This document shows positions 27,001-31,441 of a DNA stretch of 64,000 nucleotides, piece after piece (the stretch's first letter is position 1; the number at the start of each line of letters is the position of its first letter). The notes under the pieces are model-generated. The model saw only the letters and a list, made by a program, of their open reading frames with translations. It had not been told where the DNA came from and searched no databases. The stretch is taken from the NCBI GenBank assembly GCA_022606425.2, contig JAHDVF020001251.1, positions 358,501 through 422,500 of the forward strand. Direction: 5' to 3'. The translations under genes were made by a program, and so were the position numbers. Source of the stretch: Lepidostoma basale. Taxonomy: Eukaryota; Arthropoda; Insecta; Trichoptera; Lepidostomatidae.

Positions 27001-30000
27001 AACAGTGTCAAATGCCGTTCTCTGGACCATGCCAGGCGAAAAGCCAATTAGAGAACAAGTCGCTAGACGCAAATGGCAGTGGATCGGTCACACTCTGAGA
27101 CGGAAACCTAGCCTGCATCGCTCAGGGCGCACTAGACTGGTCCCCTATGGGGGGAAAGAGGAAGCGAGGCAGACCTAGAGCCACCTGGAGAAGAGACCTG
27201 CAGGATGAGGTTAAGGCTGCAGTCACTTGGGATGATGTTAGGCATCAGGTATGCGATAGAGTTGGGTGGAGAAGGTTCCTTCAAGCCCTATGCACCACGA
27301 AGGTGTGACAGGACAAGAAGAAGAATAATAATAATATAATTAAGACAGTAGTTCAGCGCAGCACCATTTAGTTCATGTATATTTTTTAACTGATGTTTTG
27401 TATTTGTGGTGTAGGTAGCGACTACATCAACGCCACGTGGCTGCAGGGACACCGCAGGCTGAAGGAGTTTGTGGTGACGCAGCATCCGCTGCCTCAGACT
27501 GCCGAGGACGTCTACCGGCTGCTTTGGGATCACTCGTGCCAAATTCTCGTGATGCTCACCGACCTCGGAGACCAGGTACATCAGAGGGTTTCTTCCAAAA
27601 ATATAATCAGACTGGCTGATGAAGGTGCTCCGGATTTATTGATATAGAAGATAGAATGAAAACAACTATTGAAAGGATAAATATATTGGGAGTTTCGGCA
27701 AGTTCAGTCTGTTTTTTTGTATGAAAATCGTCATTGCGTCGAATCGTTATTGCTCTCCTTCTCTCAAAGATCCACTATTTCAGCACAGCACCTTTCTTTT
27801 GAAGGTGTCCAGCAGTTCTGCCATTTTTACCGTCAAAGTCAGAGCCTCGCAACCATACTCCAATCAGTGGCGGTACTCCCATAAAAGTCAAGAAGCTCGG
27901 TTTGCGTAAGAAATTTTGAATAAAAACCTCCAAATCAAAGTAATCATGCCCCCGCATAAACCAAAAACCCACCAAATCACCTTCCAATGTTCCCATCAGA
28001 CGTAAGAGGAATAGCCACAAGACCTGAACCTCTGTAAGCCAGAAGAGGTTTTGATTTATACGCAAGCCGGGCTTCTGGGCTTCTCTGGGAGTACCGCCAC
28101 TGACTCCAATACTGTCCATGTTACAGTCTTGTATAGTGTTATAGAAACCAAAAAATCTAACCTTACCAACTATTGTTAATGATTTTGTGTGTTTGTTTCT
28201 CTTTGTAGGATTGCCAACGGTTCTGGCCAACTCCAGAGAACCCGGAGATCAATGCGTATAAATTTTGCATAAAATTCGACTCTCAGGAGAAGCACATCGC
28301 CAGAAGAAAACCCCCAGGGGCCAAGCCGAGCCCTCAAAAGTCAGAAGGGGAGACCAAGCATCCTTCGCCCGTGCAGAGCCCCACATCCGTCGGCTCAAGC
28401 AGGAACTTCAAACTGAACAAGTCATCGCAGAGGAGCAGTCCCATTTCGCCAAACGAAGATTCTAAATCGCCATTGCAACCGGATTTGTCGCCGAACCCGT
28501 GCTCCGTTAAAAGCCCCGTCACGATCGATGGAAAGCACGACACTAGCTACTACAGGCGACAGTCATCGACGGATCACCAAGACGAGGAGAGACTTATACC
28601 GAAATCAGACGAGCCCCCGAGCTTGGAATGCGCAGAGGAGTTAGACGAATTGAAAAAACTAAACGACGAACCGAAAACCGACGGATACAACTTCGACCGA
28701 GCCGAGCTGAGAATCGAAACCATCTCGAACAAGGACTCGGACGGTGACCGATCTAGTCCTAATAAACCGGCAAACGGAGATCCGTTCAGTCCCACCGAGT
28801 CCAAGAAATCGCAGACGAAGAGCCCCTCGAAGATCTCGCTTAAGAGCTTGCGCATCAGCAGCCCCGTTCTCAAGTCTCCGACAAAGTTTAAATTCGACTT
28901 CGGCGCCAGGATATCACTCAATTCCAAGACGGAAAGCGACGGGAGAAAATCGCCGATCGTCAACGAAGTCCCGTCGTTCGAATACAAGTTCGAAATGGTC
29001 CCTTACAAAGACCCGAGTCAATTGACCGCCGAAGACATCGGCAAAGACTGCGTCATCACGACCACGAATCTCATGATGACATCGCTGCAGGACGACTACA
29101 TGCTGAAAGTCAAGCTGATTGAGTGTCCCAAGTGGCTGGCCGACCTGGATTACGACGAGAACTCGGACACGGACGAGGAGTCGGACGATGACGACTACGA
29201 GATGGAAACGAAGGCGCTGGACTATGTGATAGACCAGAGGCTCAAGGCGTACAAGGGGGTGTTTGGCCTGCCAGAGTACGTGACGAGGTGTCAGGATGAC
29301 ATGAAGAACAGTCCAGTCGTCGTTGTTGACAAGTGAGTGATTTTTTTTTAAACTAATTAACCATCATAGACCGCGATTCAGCAGACTAATTACTCTTCCC
29401 ACCGGTGTCACCAGAGGCAGATTGGTTCTGGTGACCGGTAGGTAAAACAATATGTGCTGTCTTCTTCTTCTTCTTTTAATAGATCTGACGATCTGTGACA
29501 CAGCTCGTCGGATGATGAGATCCAGCTGTCCCTCCATCTCTTAGGCGGTCTTCCAGGTGGGCGGTGTCCAGAGGGGATTATGTGCTGTCGCTGTCGGAGA
29601 GAGCCGGTCGAGTCCTCGAAATATCCCCTGATTAATTTAAAGAAATGGGTAATGAGATGCCCATCTCTTCGAAGCTGTTAAGAATTGGTTCCGAGCATTC
29701 CTAAAAGAAATGCCGTGGGATAGAGCCACGGATAACTACCATACTCCCTCATGTAGAGATACCTCAGAATTTTTTTCTTAATTAATAATTAAATAAAACG
29801 ATGTTTTTTTAACTACTTCCACTTTTGTCTTTATTTAGACAGCGACCGGTTTCGCCAGGCTCGCTGGCATCGACAGACTGGTGCCAGCGAGCCTGGCGAA
29901 ACCGGTCGCTGTCTAAATAAAGACAAAAGTGGAAGTAGTTAAAAAAACATCGTTTTATTTAATTATTATTTAAAATGATCTTCCATCAAGAGATTTCAGT

Positions 30001-30282
30001 AAAATCATTTGATTATTTTTTTCTTAGCTTTTTTATAGGCATAGACTTATGTTTGTTGTTATTAATGAATATTTTTTTATATAACTTGTATTTTCTCGTT
30101 ATGTCTGTAGAATGGGCGGAGCTCGGGCGACGGCGCTCTGCACGCTAAGCAACGCCCTGCGCCGCAGCTCTCGGGACGTCTACTCGCTGAGCAAGCTGCA
30201 CCACGGGCGGAGGCCCGGCGTGTGGAGGCGCCCGGCCGACGTTCGAGCCCTCTACGAGGCCCTGGCCACGCTCACGCCCTAG
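5904..30282 (+). CDS. Ptp99A: Receptor-type tyrosine phosphatase, Ptp99A / PTPRG-Z class, 18 exons
   Basis: Membrane receptor that removes phosphate from tyrosines. The exons join to 2035 aa with every junction in phase. Signal peptide about 1-20. FN3-1 starts at 36, has its Trp at 56 and resumes at 228. FN3-2 spans about 315-430. Membrane helix about 469-488. D1 has KNRYLNI 614-620, WPD 1024-1026, [10 protein letters not shown] with Cys1058 and Arg1064, and QTEEQ 1102-1106. D2 begins near 1505 and has [14 protein letters not shown], and Asp1978 where Cys belongs. [20 protein letters not shown] and the TQHPLPQT signature fit the Drosophila Ptp99A and vertebrate PTPRG/PTPRZ branch; no carbonic anhydrase domain is present. 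Long insertions lie at about 61-227, 672-914, 1142-1496 and 1628-1880. Ptp99A relatives act in axon guidance; that role is inferred here. Extra or alternative exons in the big introns cannot be excluded. Confidence 0.88.
6007..6870. other. Intron 1, first part
   Basis: GC-richer sequence continues to about 6250, then it becomes AT-rich. No exon with flanking splice sites was found. The reverse frame at 6080-6271 has no motif. Confidence 0.4.
6871..7000 (-). mobile_element. LINE-A tip joined to Jockey-like LINE tip
   Basis: 6871-6926 is the extreme 3' end of LINE-A in reverse (CTAACTAACCATCAC, then GGCAGAAAGAATAGACTGCC). From about 6935, CTCAAAAGACATTACAAACAGC and AAGGCATCTATTGAGG are the Jockey-like 3' end in reverse. 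Confidence 0.6.
7208..7320. mobile_element. hAT-type MITE fragment
   Basis: ATGCCCCCGCATAAAC, ACCCACCAAATCACCTTCC and GTAAGCCAGAAG match the interior of the complete element at 27865-28102 in the same orientation. Both terminal inverted repeats are missing. Confidence 0.6.
7560..7612 (+). ncRNA. Hammerhead-ribozyme-like motif, best preserved copy
   Basis: In order: ACAC (stem I, 5' side), CTGAAGA at 7570-7576 (matches the CUGANGA core), TG, GAGG-TAT-CCTC (stem II with a three-base loop), G, GAAAC, AT, GTC (7598-7600), GTGT (stem I, 3' side). ACATGT is a palindrome, so stem III is two base pairs at most. Such tiny-stem-III hammerheads are known from Penelope-like elements. The two extra bases before stem II and one after it depart from the textbook core, so activity is unproven. 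Confidence 0.5.
7925..8160 (-). mobile_element. CR1/L2-like LINE C-terminus fragment
   Basis: The reverse strand reads [40 protein letters not shown] then F. The A-F-S-V-A-G-x-x-x-W-N-S-L ... F-K-K-x-L-K-x-x-L-F pattern is the C-terminus of CR1/L2-type LINEs. Confidence 0.65.
8165..8452 (+). mobile_element. Jockey-like LINE 3' end
   Basis: It begins near CTCTGGTGACACCGGTGGGA and runs through GAGATCGACGTCTTTTATAT and TCAATAGATGCCTTAAAC to the tail TGATTTGATTTGATTT. The same 3' end recurs at 13.6, 18.2, 25.3, 31.4, 41.7 and 55.1 kb. Confidence 0.75.
8877..9200 (-). mobile_element. LINE-A 3' end
   Basis: The GTTA-type tail, then on the reverse strand [20 protein letters not shown] and [20 protein letters not shown]. 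Broken by frameshifts after the DQINQ motif. Confidence 0.75.
9420..10012 (-). mobile_element. LINE-A fragment reaching the reverse transcriptase box
   Basis: In reverse, this copy extends further 5' than the others. It includes the [19 protein letters not shown] region near 9600 and a reading LLYVDDAV near 9950, the Y-x-D-D active-site box of reverse transcriptase. Stops and frameshifts are frequent. Confidence 0.7.
10236..10991 (+). CDS. Ptp99A: Ptp99A exon 2: first half of FN3-1 with a 166-aa insertion
   Basis: Acceptor CTTTCAACAG, donor GTAAGA, phase 1 to 1. The FN3 start is [20 protein letters not shown] then TWAKPSG (Trp56). The fold is interrupted at about residue 61 and resumes at [10 protein letters not shown] (228), ending in VKYTLRGL. 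The inserted part holds His/Pro-rich, basic and acidic blocks, and RRRKRRR at 156-162, a furin-type polybasic site in the extracellular part. Codon use is GC-richer than the flanking introns, as expected for selected coding sequence. Confidence 0.88.
11225..11700 (+). mobile_element. Penelope-like element remnant with hammerhead-like arm
   Basis: The + strand near 11465 reads [20 protein letters not shown] then ILHR, which resembles the region after the GIY-YIG endonuclease of Penelope-like elements (x-x-F-A-x-H-x-I-x-x-x-H-x-F). At 11287-11296 the reverse strand has GAAACATGTC preceded by a TTAC/GTAA stem, the hammerhead-like core. Blocks such as GGGAATTGAATTTAAATTT recur inverted at 11580. 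Confidence 0.5.
12105..12427 (+). CDS. Ptp99A: Ptp99A exon 3: end of FN3-1 and start of FN3-2
   Basis: Acceptor TTTTTCCAG, donor GTAAGT, phase 1 to 0. Joining to exon 2 gives [18 protein letters not shown], the classic L-x-P-x-x-x-Y end of an FN3 domain. A Pro/Ser-rich linker and FN3-2 follow ([20 protein letters not shown] with its conserved Trp). NLS is a possible N-glycosylation site. Confidence 0.9.
12545..12955 (+). mobile_element. LINE-A C-terminal fragment in intron 3
   Basis: Reads [60 protein letters not shown] and [19 protein letters not shown]. It has a small deletion in the RSLRRMC block, and the 3' tail is missing, so the copy is broken at both ends. Confidence 0.8.
13106..13219 (+). 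CDS. Ptp99A: Ptp99A exon 4: rest of FN3-2
   Basis: Acceptor TCTATTTCAG, donor GTTTGC, phase 0 to 0, 38 codons. It reads [20 protein letters not shown] then [18 protein letters not shown], the last strands of an FN3 fold with two NxT glycosylation sites. A LINE-A copy sits in the preceding intron. Confidence 0.88.
13331..13506 (+). CDS. Ptp99A: Ptp99A exon 5: juxtamembrane stalk and transmembrane helix
   Basis: Acceptor TTTCTCACAG, donor GTGAGT, phase 0 to 2. A Gly/Met/Ser-rich stalk leads to [20 protein letters not shown] then MVYRW: about 20 hydrophobic residues (469-488) followed by a basic stop-transfer. This is the only membrane span of the protein apart from the signal peptide. Confidence 0.92.
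13590..13890 (+). mobile_element. Jockey-like LINE 3' end with a second repeat
   Basis: CTGGTGACACTGGTGGGAAA to TCAATAGATGCCTTAAATGC is the Jockey-like 3' end. From about 13835, GAGACGCGGTGTGATGAGTT and ACCTCATCGCCACCAATCC match another repeat also seen at 7040-7095. Confidence 0.65.
14345..14472 (+). CDS. Ptp99A: Ptp99A exon 6: cytoplasmic juxtamembrane segment
   Basis: Acceptor GTGTTTAG, donor GTGAGT, phase 2 to 1. It encodes [18 protein letters not shown] and a Gly/Glu-rich stretch ending DKINQVKRA. The basic residues just inside the membrane fit the positive-inside rule. Confidence 0.85.
14708..14815. mobile_element. pogo/Tigger-like terminal sequence
   Basis: GGTAAAACCTTGATATAATG and CGAACTTCGGATATATCGGA resemble the A-A-C-C-T-x-G-A-T-A-T-A-A ends of pogo/Tigger elements. 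The partner end was not found. Confidence 0.4.
14861..15092 (-). mobile_element. tRNA-derived SINE
   Basis: In reverse, the head carries TTGGTGGCAGAGTGG (A box) and GGTTCGATTCC (B box) of an RNA polymerase III promoter. A body with GTGTGATTGTCACACTGTCT and TAGGTAGCCAATCTATCG-type sequence follows, then an AT-rich tail. Related copies lie at 19.25 and 60.7 kb. It lies in the intron before exon 7. Confidence 0.75.
15302..15458 (+). CDS. Ptp99A: Ptp99A exon 7: approach to D1
   Basis: Acceptor CACATTACAG, donor GTGGGT, phase 1 to 2. It ends [20 protein letters not shown] then F, which continues as SKEYELIQ in exon 8. This matches the helix before D1 in the PTPRG/Ptp99A class. The first half is Gly/Ala-rich and not recognisable. 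Confidence 0.88.
15603..15985 (-). mobile_element. LINE-A 3' end
   Basis: A 122-codon open remnant on the reverse strand: [80 protein letters not shown] and [11 protein letters not shown]. It ends only about 25 bp upstream of exon 8. Confidence 0.85.
16009..16118 (+). CDS. Ptp99A: Ptp99A exon 8: start of D1 with the phosphotyrosine loop
   Basis: Acceptor TTATTTCAG, donor GTAAGT, phase 2 to 1. It reads [20 protein letters not shown], then [16 protein letters not shown] (614-617) is the loop that sets active-site depth for phosphotyrosine, and it is intact. Confidence 0.92.
16248..17117 (+). CDS. Ptp99A: Ptp99A exon 9: D1 with a 240-aa insertion
   Basis: Acceptor TTTTTTAG, donor GTATGT, phase 1 to 1. 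It begins with canonical D1 ([10 protein letters not shown], then [10 protein letters not shown] ending at Gly671). The family normally runs straight on to YIATQGP; here 240 residues intervene before exon 10 supplies [10 protein letters not shown]. The insertion starts with a charged helix-like run ([20 protein letters not shown]) and ends with another ([20 protein letters not shown]), with a Lys/Ser-rich middle. The whole 870 nt is open in frame and GC-rich. Confidence 0.85.
17147..17622 (+). mobile_element. LINE-B 3' end
   Basis: Reads [60 protein letters not shown] and [20 protein letters not shown]. It ends in GTGTGAAAAAGAAGAAGAAG, the GAA-rich LINE-B tail. It begins about 30 bp after the exon 9 donor. 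Confidence 0.85.
17640..17895 (-). mobile_element. mariner transposase C-terminal fragment
   Basis: The reverse strand reads [20 protein letters not shown] and [27 protein letters not shown]-x-AP-x-DYH is the mariner catalytic-triad C-terminal motif (third Asp). N-terminal and terminal repeats are missing. Confidence 0.75.
17900..18235 (+). mobile_element. LINE-A 3' end
   Basis: GGATCCCTGAGATGGTTTGG ([11 protein letters not shown]), [20 protein letters not shown], then the tail GATGGTTAGTTAGTTAGTTA. It directly abuts the mariner fragment. Confidence 0.75.
18240..18600 (+). mobile_element. Jockey-like 3' end followed by LINE-A 3' tip
   Basis: TTCAGAAGACAAATACTCTT to AACTGATTTGATT (about 18450) is the Jockey-like end. 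18452-18595 is LINE-A (GGCGGCCACGTGAGGAGTCG, GTGATGGTTAGTTAGTT), ending about 30 bp before exon 10. Confidence 0.7.
18628..18791 (+). CDS. Ptp99A: Ptp99A exon 10: D1 TQGP segment
   Basis: Acceptor CCATTCTCAG, donor GTGAGT, phase 1 to 0. It encodes [20 protein letters not shown] then [20 protein letters not shown]. The TQGP and W-D-x-x-V-x-x-x-V-M-x-T-N-x-x-E motifs are diagnostic of a PTP domain. Confidence 0.95.
19017..19800. repeat. Interspersed repeat carrying a nested SINE
   Basis: Blocks ATTAACTTAACAAATAAAAC, GTCGAAAACCGAACGATAG and GCCGACCAATCACG are shared with 24.58-24.95 kb. They appear twice here, on both sides of the SINE at 19250-19494. The right end GGGTTTCACTGTAA is like a pogo-type terminus. 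No coding capacity. Confidence 0.55.
19250..19494 (+). mobile_element. tRNA-derived SINE
   Basis: CCGTGGCCGAGTGGTAATTG (A box) and CGGGTTCGATTCCTGG (B box) lie 30-45 bp apart as in a tRNA gene. The same SINE body as at 14.9 kb follows, then an AAT-rich tail. There is no complete cloverleaf, so it is not a functional tRNA. Confidence 0.75.
20020..20145 (+). CDS. Ptp99A: Ptp99A exon 11: D1 middle
   Basis: Acceptor TCTTTGCAG, donor GTATGC, phase 0 to 0. [20 protein letters not shown] and [13 protein letters not shown] match the R-K-C-x-x-Y-W-P strand region of PTP domains. Confidence 0.95.
20160..20399 (-). mobile_element. Degenerate LINE fragment beside mariner
   Basis: CCATCCATCACAGTCTCAGC and GCAAGTTCCCTAGCCAGCGC are of the kind seen in RTE-like C-terminal tails read in reverse. 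No frame is open for long. The assignment is weak. Confidence 0.35.
20400..21108 (-). mobile_element. Degenerate mariner element in intron 11
   Basis: Ends AAGGTCTGTCCAAAAAATAA and the inverted TTTAATGGACAGACCT are matching terminal repeats. The reverse strand near 20500-20680 reads [20 protein letters not shown] and [20 protein letters not shown], the end of a mariner transposase. Stops elsewhere show it is dead. Confidence 0.8.
21242..21390 (+). CDS. Ptp99A: Ptp99A exon 12: D1 WPD loop and catalytic cysteine
   Basis: Acceptor TTTGCCTGTAG, donor GTAAGG, phase 0 to 2. It contains [20 protein letters not shown] with the general-acid Asp1026, and ends AGAILVHC with nucleophile Cys1058. A 25-bp minisatellite fills much of the following intron, which splits the [10 protein letters not shown] loop. 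Confidence 0.95.
21434..21640. repeat. AT-rich repeat with pogo-like pieces
   Basis: GTCCACTAATTCGAACAACG, TTCGTAATTCGAAATTTTCA and later TTTCGTAATTCATAATG recur, resembling internal-end repeats of pogo-like elements. No ORF. Confidence 0.35.
22031..22590. repeat. 25-bp minisatellite in intron 12
   Basis: About 22 tandem units of period 25, consensus TACTAATGTCAAGTCAGAG then TTGACA. Variants have GCTGATA, GTTCACA or AAGAG in place of parts. Every unit contains GTCAA ... TTGAC, a small inverted repeat. The array stops about 60 bp before the acceptor of exon 13, which encodes the rest of the catalytic loop. Confidence 0.92.
22652..23824 (+). CDS. Ptp99A: Ptp99A exon 13: end of D1 plus a long D1-D2 linker
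   Basis: Acceptor TTGTTTCCAG, donor GTTTGT, phase 2 to 2. It opens [17 protein letters not shown], then [20 protein letters not shown] and [14 protein letters not shown] (to 1118), which completes D1. About 330 further residues rich in Asn, Asp, Glu, Lys and Ser replace the short linker of PTPRG relatives. No domain is recognised in them; they look disordered and acidic. Confidence 0.9.
23884..24085 (-). mobile_element. LINE-A fragments
   Basis: In reverse: the TCCTCACGTGGCAGACATTC block, then a jump to the TTTCATCCGCATACAATAGA block that corresponds to the YVDD region. The copy has an internal deletion. Confidence 0.6.
24088..24565 (-). mobile_element. LINE-A 3' end
   Basis: The tail CTAACTAACCAGCACGCCG in reverse, then matches through [16 protein letters not shown] and [20 protein letters not shown]. 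Stops separate the blocks. Confidence 0.75.
24575..24945. repeat. Second copy of the 19.0-kb interspersed repeat
   Basis: Shares ATTAACTTAACAAATAAAAC, ATCACCACGTTACTTGCCG and AACGTGAAAGCGGGTAA with 19.0-19.8 kb, but without the SINE. It ends about 40 bp before exon 14. Confidence 0.6.
24986..25148 (+). CDS. Ptp99A: Ptp99A exon 14: end of linker, start of D2
   Basis: Acceptor TTTTCCAG, donor GTATAA, phase 2 to 0. It carries [20 protein letters not shown], a Cys/Arg-rich stretch, and NLLEHQFK. The last motif matches the LE-x-QFK-L opening of D2 in the PTPRG class. Confidence 0.88.
25258..26035 (-). mobile_element. Jockey-like LINE 3' end, longest copy
   Basis: The tail is at 25263 (AAATCAAATCAGTTTATTAAC in reverse). 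The open part (125 codons) reads [60 protein letters not shown] and [22 protein letters not shown]-x-S-x-L-E-x-x-x-V-x-W-N-P and the V-Q-x-K-F-L-R-Y-L block are typical of Jockey-clade C-termini. Confidence 0.85.
26468..26606 (+). CDS. Ptp99A: Ptp99A exon 15: D2 N-terminal part
   Basis: Acceptor CATCTTGCAG, donor GTAAGA, phase 0 to 1. [20 protein letters not shown] and [20 protein letters not shown] then PKPGVEG match D2 of PTPRG (K-N-R-x-x-x-V-x-P-x-x-x-x-R-V-x-L). The KNRY Tyr is not present in this pseudo-domain. Confidence 0.9.
26690..27327 (+). mobile_element. LINE-B 3' end
   Basis: AGCTCAAGCTCCAAATATTC, then CATGCCAGGCGAAAAGCCAA, CCTATGGGGGGAAAGAGGAA and GGTGTGACAGGACAAGAAGA. It carries the same C-terminal region as the 17.1-kb copy, with frameshifts. 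It ends about 90 bp before exon 16. Confidence 0.8.
27415..27575 (+). CDS. Ptp99A: Ptp99A exon 16: D2 TQHP segment
   Basis: Acceptor TTGTGGTGTAG, donor GTACAT, phase 1 to 0. It reads [40 protein letters not shown] and [21 protein letters not shown] in place of TQGP is typical of D2 in the PTPRG/PTPRZ/Ptp99A class and is the main evidence for the subfamily. Confidence 0.93.
27865..28102. mobile_element. Complete hAT-type MITE, 8-bp TSD ACTCCAAT
   Basis: The terminal inverted repeat CAGTGGCGGTACTCCCA is at both ends. The 8-bp target-site duplication ACTCCAAT is exact at 27857-27864 and 28103-28110. It is 238 bp with no ORF. CAGTGGCG-type ends and 8-bp duplications are hAT hallmarks. It inserted in intron 16, about 100 bp before exon 17. 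Confidence 0.92.
28209..29332 (+). CDS. Ptp99A: Ptp99A exon 17: D2 with a 250-aa Ser/Pro-rich insertion
   Basis: Acceptor CTCTTTGTAG, donor GTGAGT, phase 0 to 2. D2 strands [20 protein letters not shown] are followed by about 250 residues rich in SP and SPT motifs ([45 protein letters not shown]). D2 resumes at [15 protein letters not shown] (Asp1899), followed by an acidic run ([16 protein letters not shown]). The repeated SP sites suggest proline-directed kinases; that is inference. Confidence 0.88.
29370..29775 (-). mobile_element. Jockey-like LINE fragment split by a LINE-C insertion
   Basis: 29370-29461 and 29579-29775 are consecutive parts of the Jockey-like C-terminus in reverse (compare 25.5-25.8 kb). 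They are separated by the LINE-C piece described next. Confidence 0.8.
29462..29578 (-). mobile_element. LINE-C 117-bp insertion with 11-bp TSD
   Basis: Flanked by TATGTGCTGTC at 29451-29461 and 29579-29589. It starts with TTC repeats (the LINE tail in reverse), then TCTGACGATCTGTGACACAG and GGCGGTCTTCCAGGTGGGCG of LINE-C. A very short 5'-truncated retrotransposition product. Confidence 0.85.
29783..30016. mobile_element. Hairpin element with hammerhead-like arms, perfect 86-bp inverted repeat
   Basis: 29784-29869 and 29882-29967 are exact reverse complements, with a 12-nt spacer. Each arm contains GCCAG-CGAG-CCTGGC, GAAACCGGTCG, then GCTGTCTAAATAAAGAC. ACCGGT is a palindrome, as ACATGT is in the other families. 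A tail (TCTTCCATCAAGAGATTTCA) follows to 30016 and recurs at 32.5, 39.8 and 63.65 kb. No ORF. It ends about 95 bp before exon 18. Confidence 0.85.
30111..30282 (+). CDS. Ptp99A: Ptp99A exon 18: D2 pseudo-catalytic loop and stop
   Basis: Acceptor TTATGTCTGTAG, phase 2 in, stop TAG at 30280-30282. Across the junction the loop reads [15 protein letters not shown]. Aligned to [10 protein letters not shown], Asp1978 stands where Cys belongs, so D2 should be inactive, while Arg1984 keeps the invariant Arg position. The end [17 protein letters not shown], then [14 protein letters not shown], matches the last D2 helices (MRPGVF... in PTPRG). Confidence 0.9.
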
Positions 30283-30336
30283 CTAGGGTATGTTCCCTCT
30301 ACCTCACCATCACGCAATTATACCCAAGTATCCAAC
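30283..30336 (+). other. 3'UTR start with a candidate splice donor
   Basis: Five bases after the stop lies GG|GTATGT at 30288, a good donor. If used, the 3'UTR is spliced and could continue at 32123. No polyadenylation signal is seen before LINE-A and mariner sequences begin at 30337. Confidence 0.35.
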
Positions 30337-30405
30337 TAACCATCAGGTCGTCTCCTCGAAGGGGTAGGCAGAAAGAATGGACCACCACACTGTTATTTCC
30401 TGACA
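30337..30405 (-). mobile_element. LINE-A 3' tip
   Basis: CCAACTAACCATCAGGTCGT and GGGTAGGCAGAAAGAATGGA, ending where the mariner begins. It lies 55 bp after the phosphatase stop codon. Confidence 0.7.
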
Positions 30406-31320
30406 TACGAGGTCTGTTCAAAAAGTATCGCGAATTTTATATTTTTTCAAAAAGTATTTATTTATTCATGAATATCTATTTTGTCCCCTTCAAAGTAATT
30501 CCCCTCGGATATAATACATTTATGCCAACGTTTTTTCCAATCCTCGAAGCACTTAAAAAAATCATTTTTGTGATCTTGTTCAGCTCCTCCTTCGATGCCG
30601 TCTTTATCTCCTCAATCGTGGCGTAGCGTCGTCCTTTCATGGGCCTCTTCAGTTTTGGAAACAGGAAAAAGTCACAGGGGCCAGGTCTGGGGAATACGGT
30701 GGCTGCGGCACCATTACTGTGTTGTTTTTGGCCAAATATTCGCGCACAAGCAACGATGTGTGAGCAGGGGCGTTATCATGGTGCAAAAGCCAGTTTTTGT
30801 TCTTCCACAAATCCGGGCGTTTCTGGCGGATTGCTTCGCGCAAATTGCGCATACGTACTTCTCTCGTTTTCTTGGACAACATTTAATATTTGTATCTTCT
30901 TCTTTCGTGCCGTGTCAGTTCTCCCCAACGTTGGCGACCACTGCAGCAAAGGCTTCTCTGTCCCGCGCCACTTGAAACAGGTTCTGAACTCTTGTAATTC
31001 CTGTCCACTCTTTAATATTCCGCAGCCAGGACAGCTGCCTTCTACCAACTCCTCGACGTCCCTCCACTTTACCCATTAATATCAGTCGAAAGAGGTGGTA
31101 TTTTTCTTCCCTTTACCTTTACTTTCAGACCTTTCTAATTTTCACACTGGACAACAGCTCTCTATTGGCTCTGGCTCTCTGCAGTACGTCTGCATTACTG
31201 ACCCTATCGATCCACGGTATAGGGAGCATTCTGTGATATATCCACATCTCTAATGTAGACGAATAATTTTTTTTTTTTCAAAAAACAAAAATTCCCGTTA
31301 TTTTCTGAACACACCTTGTA
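30406..31320 (-). mobile_element. mariner element with nested LINE
   Basis: Left end TACGAGGTCTGTTCAAAAAG and the inverted right end (TACAAGGTGTGTTCAGAAAA read outward) match over about 33 bp. Reverse-strand transposase pieces: LHHDNAPAHTSLLVREYLAK, MVPQPPYSPDLAP and RPMKGRRYATIEEI-like sequence. The DNAPAH and PPYSPDLAP motifs hold the second and third catalytic Asp of mariner. A LINE piece interrupts it from about 30890. Confidence 0.88.
30890..31262 (-). mobile_element. RTE-like LINE fragment nested in mariner
   Basis: Between mariner parts the reverse strand shows sequence of an RTE-type tail (GTTGGCGACCACTGCAGC, TTCCGCAGCCAGGACAGCTG, CTCGACGTCCCTCCAC on the + strand). It contains ACAGCTCTCTATTGGCTCTG, like the related copy at 54.36 kb. 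Confidence 0.6.
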
Positions 31321-31359
31321 TATGTATACATATTATAATATTTAATATATTTGTATAAA

Positions 31360-31441
31360 TATTTTTTACAACATTTTGAATGTATACAAATACTTGTAGA
31401 CGAATACTGGATTTTACCCATTGCGGGTTATCAATTCAAGG
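31360..31441 (-). repeat. Tail of a hairpin-tailed repeat
   Basis: AATGTATACAAATACTTGTA, ACGAATACTGGATTTTACCC and GGGTTATCAATTCAAGG match 34.59-34.67 kb and, inverted, 62.44 kb. With 31787-32078 it probably formed one element, split by the Jockey-like copy. Confidence 0.6.

Noticed and set aside
30649..30882. Active mariner transposase
   Set aside because: The open part is only 77 codons; the rest is missing or interrupted by a LINE.
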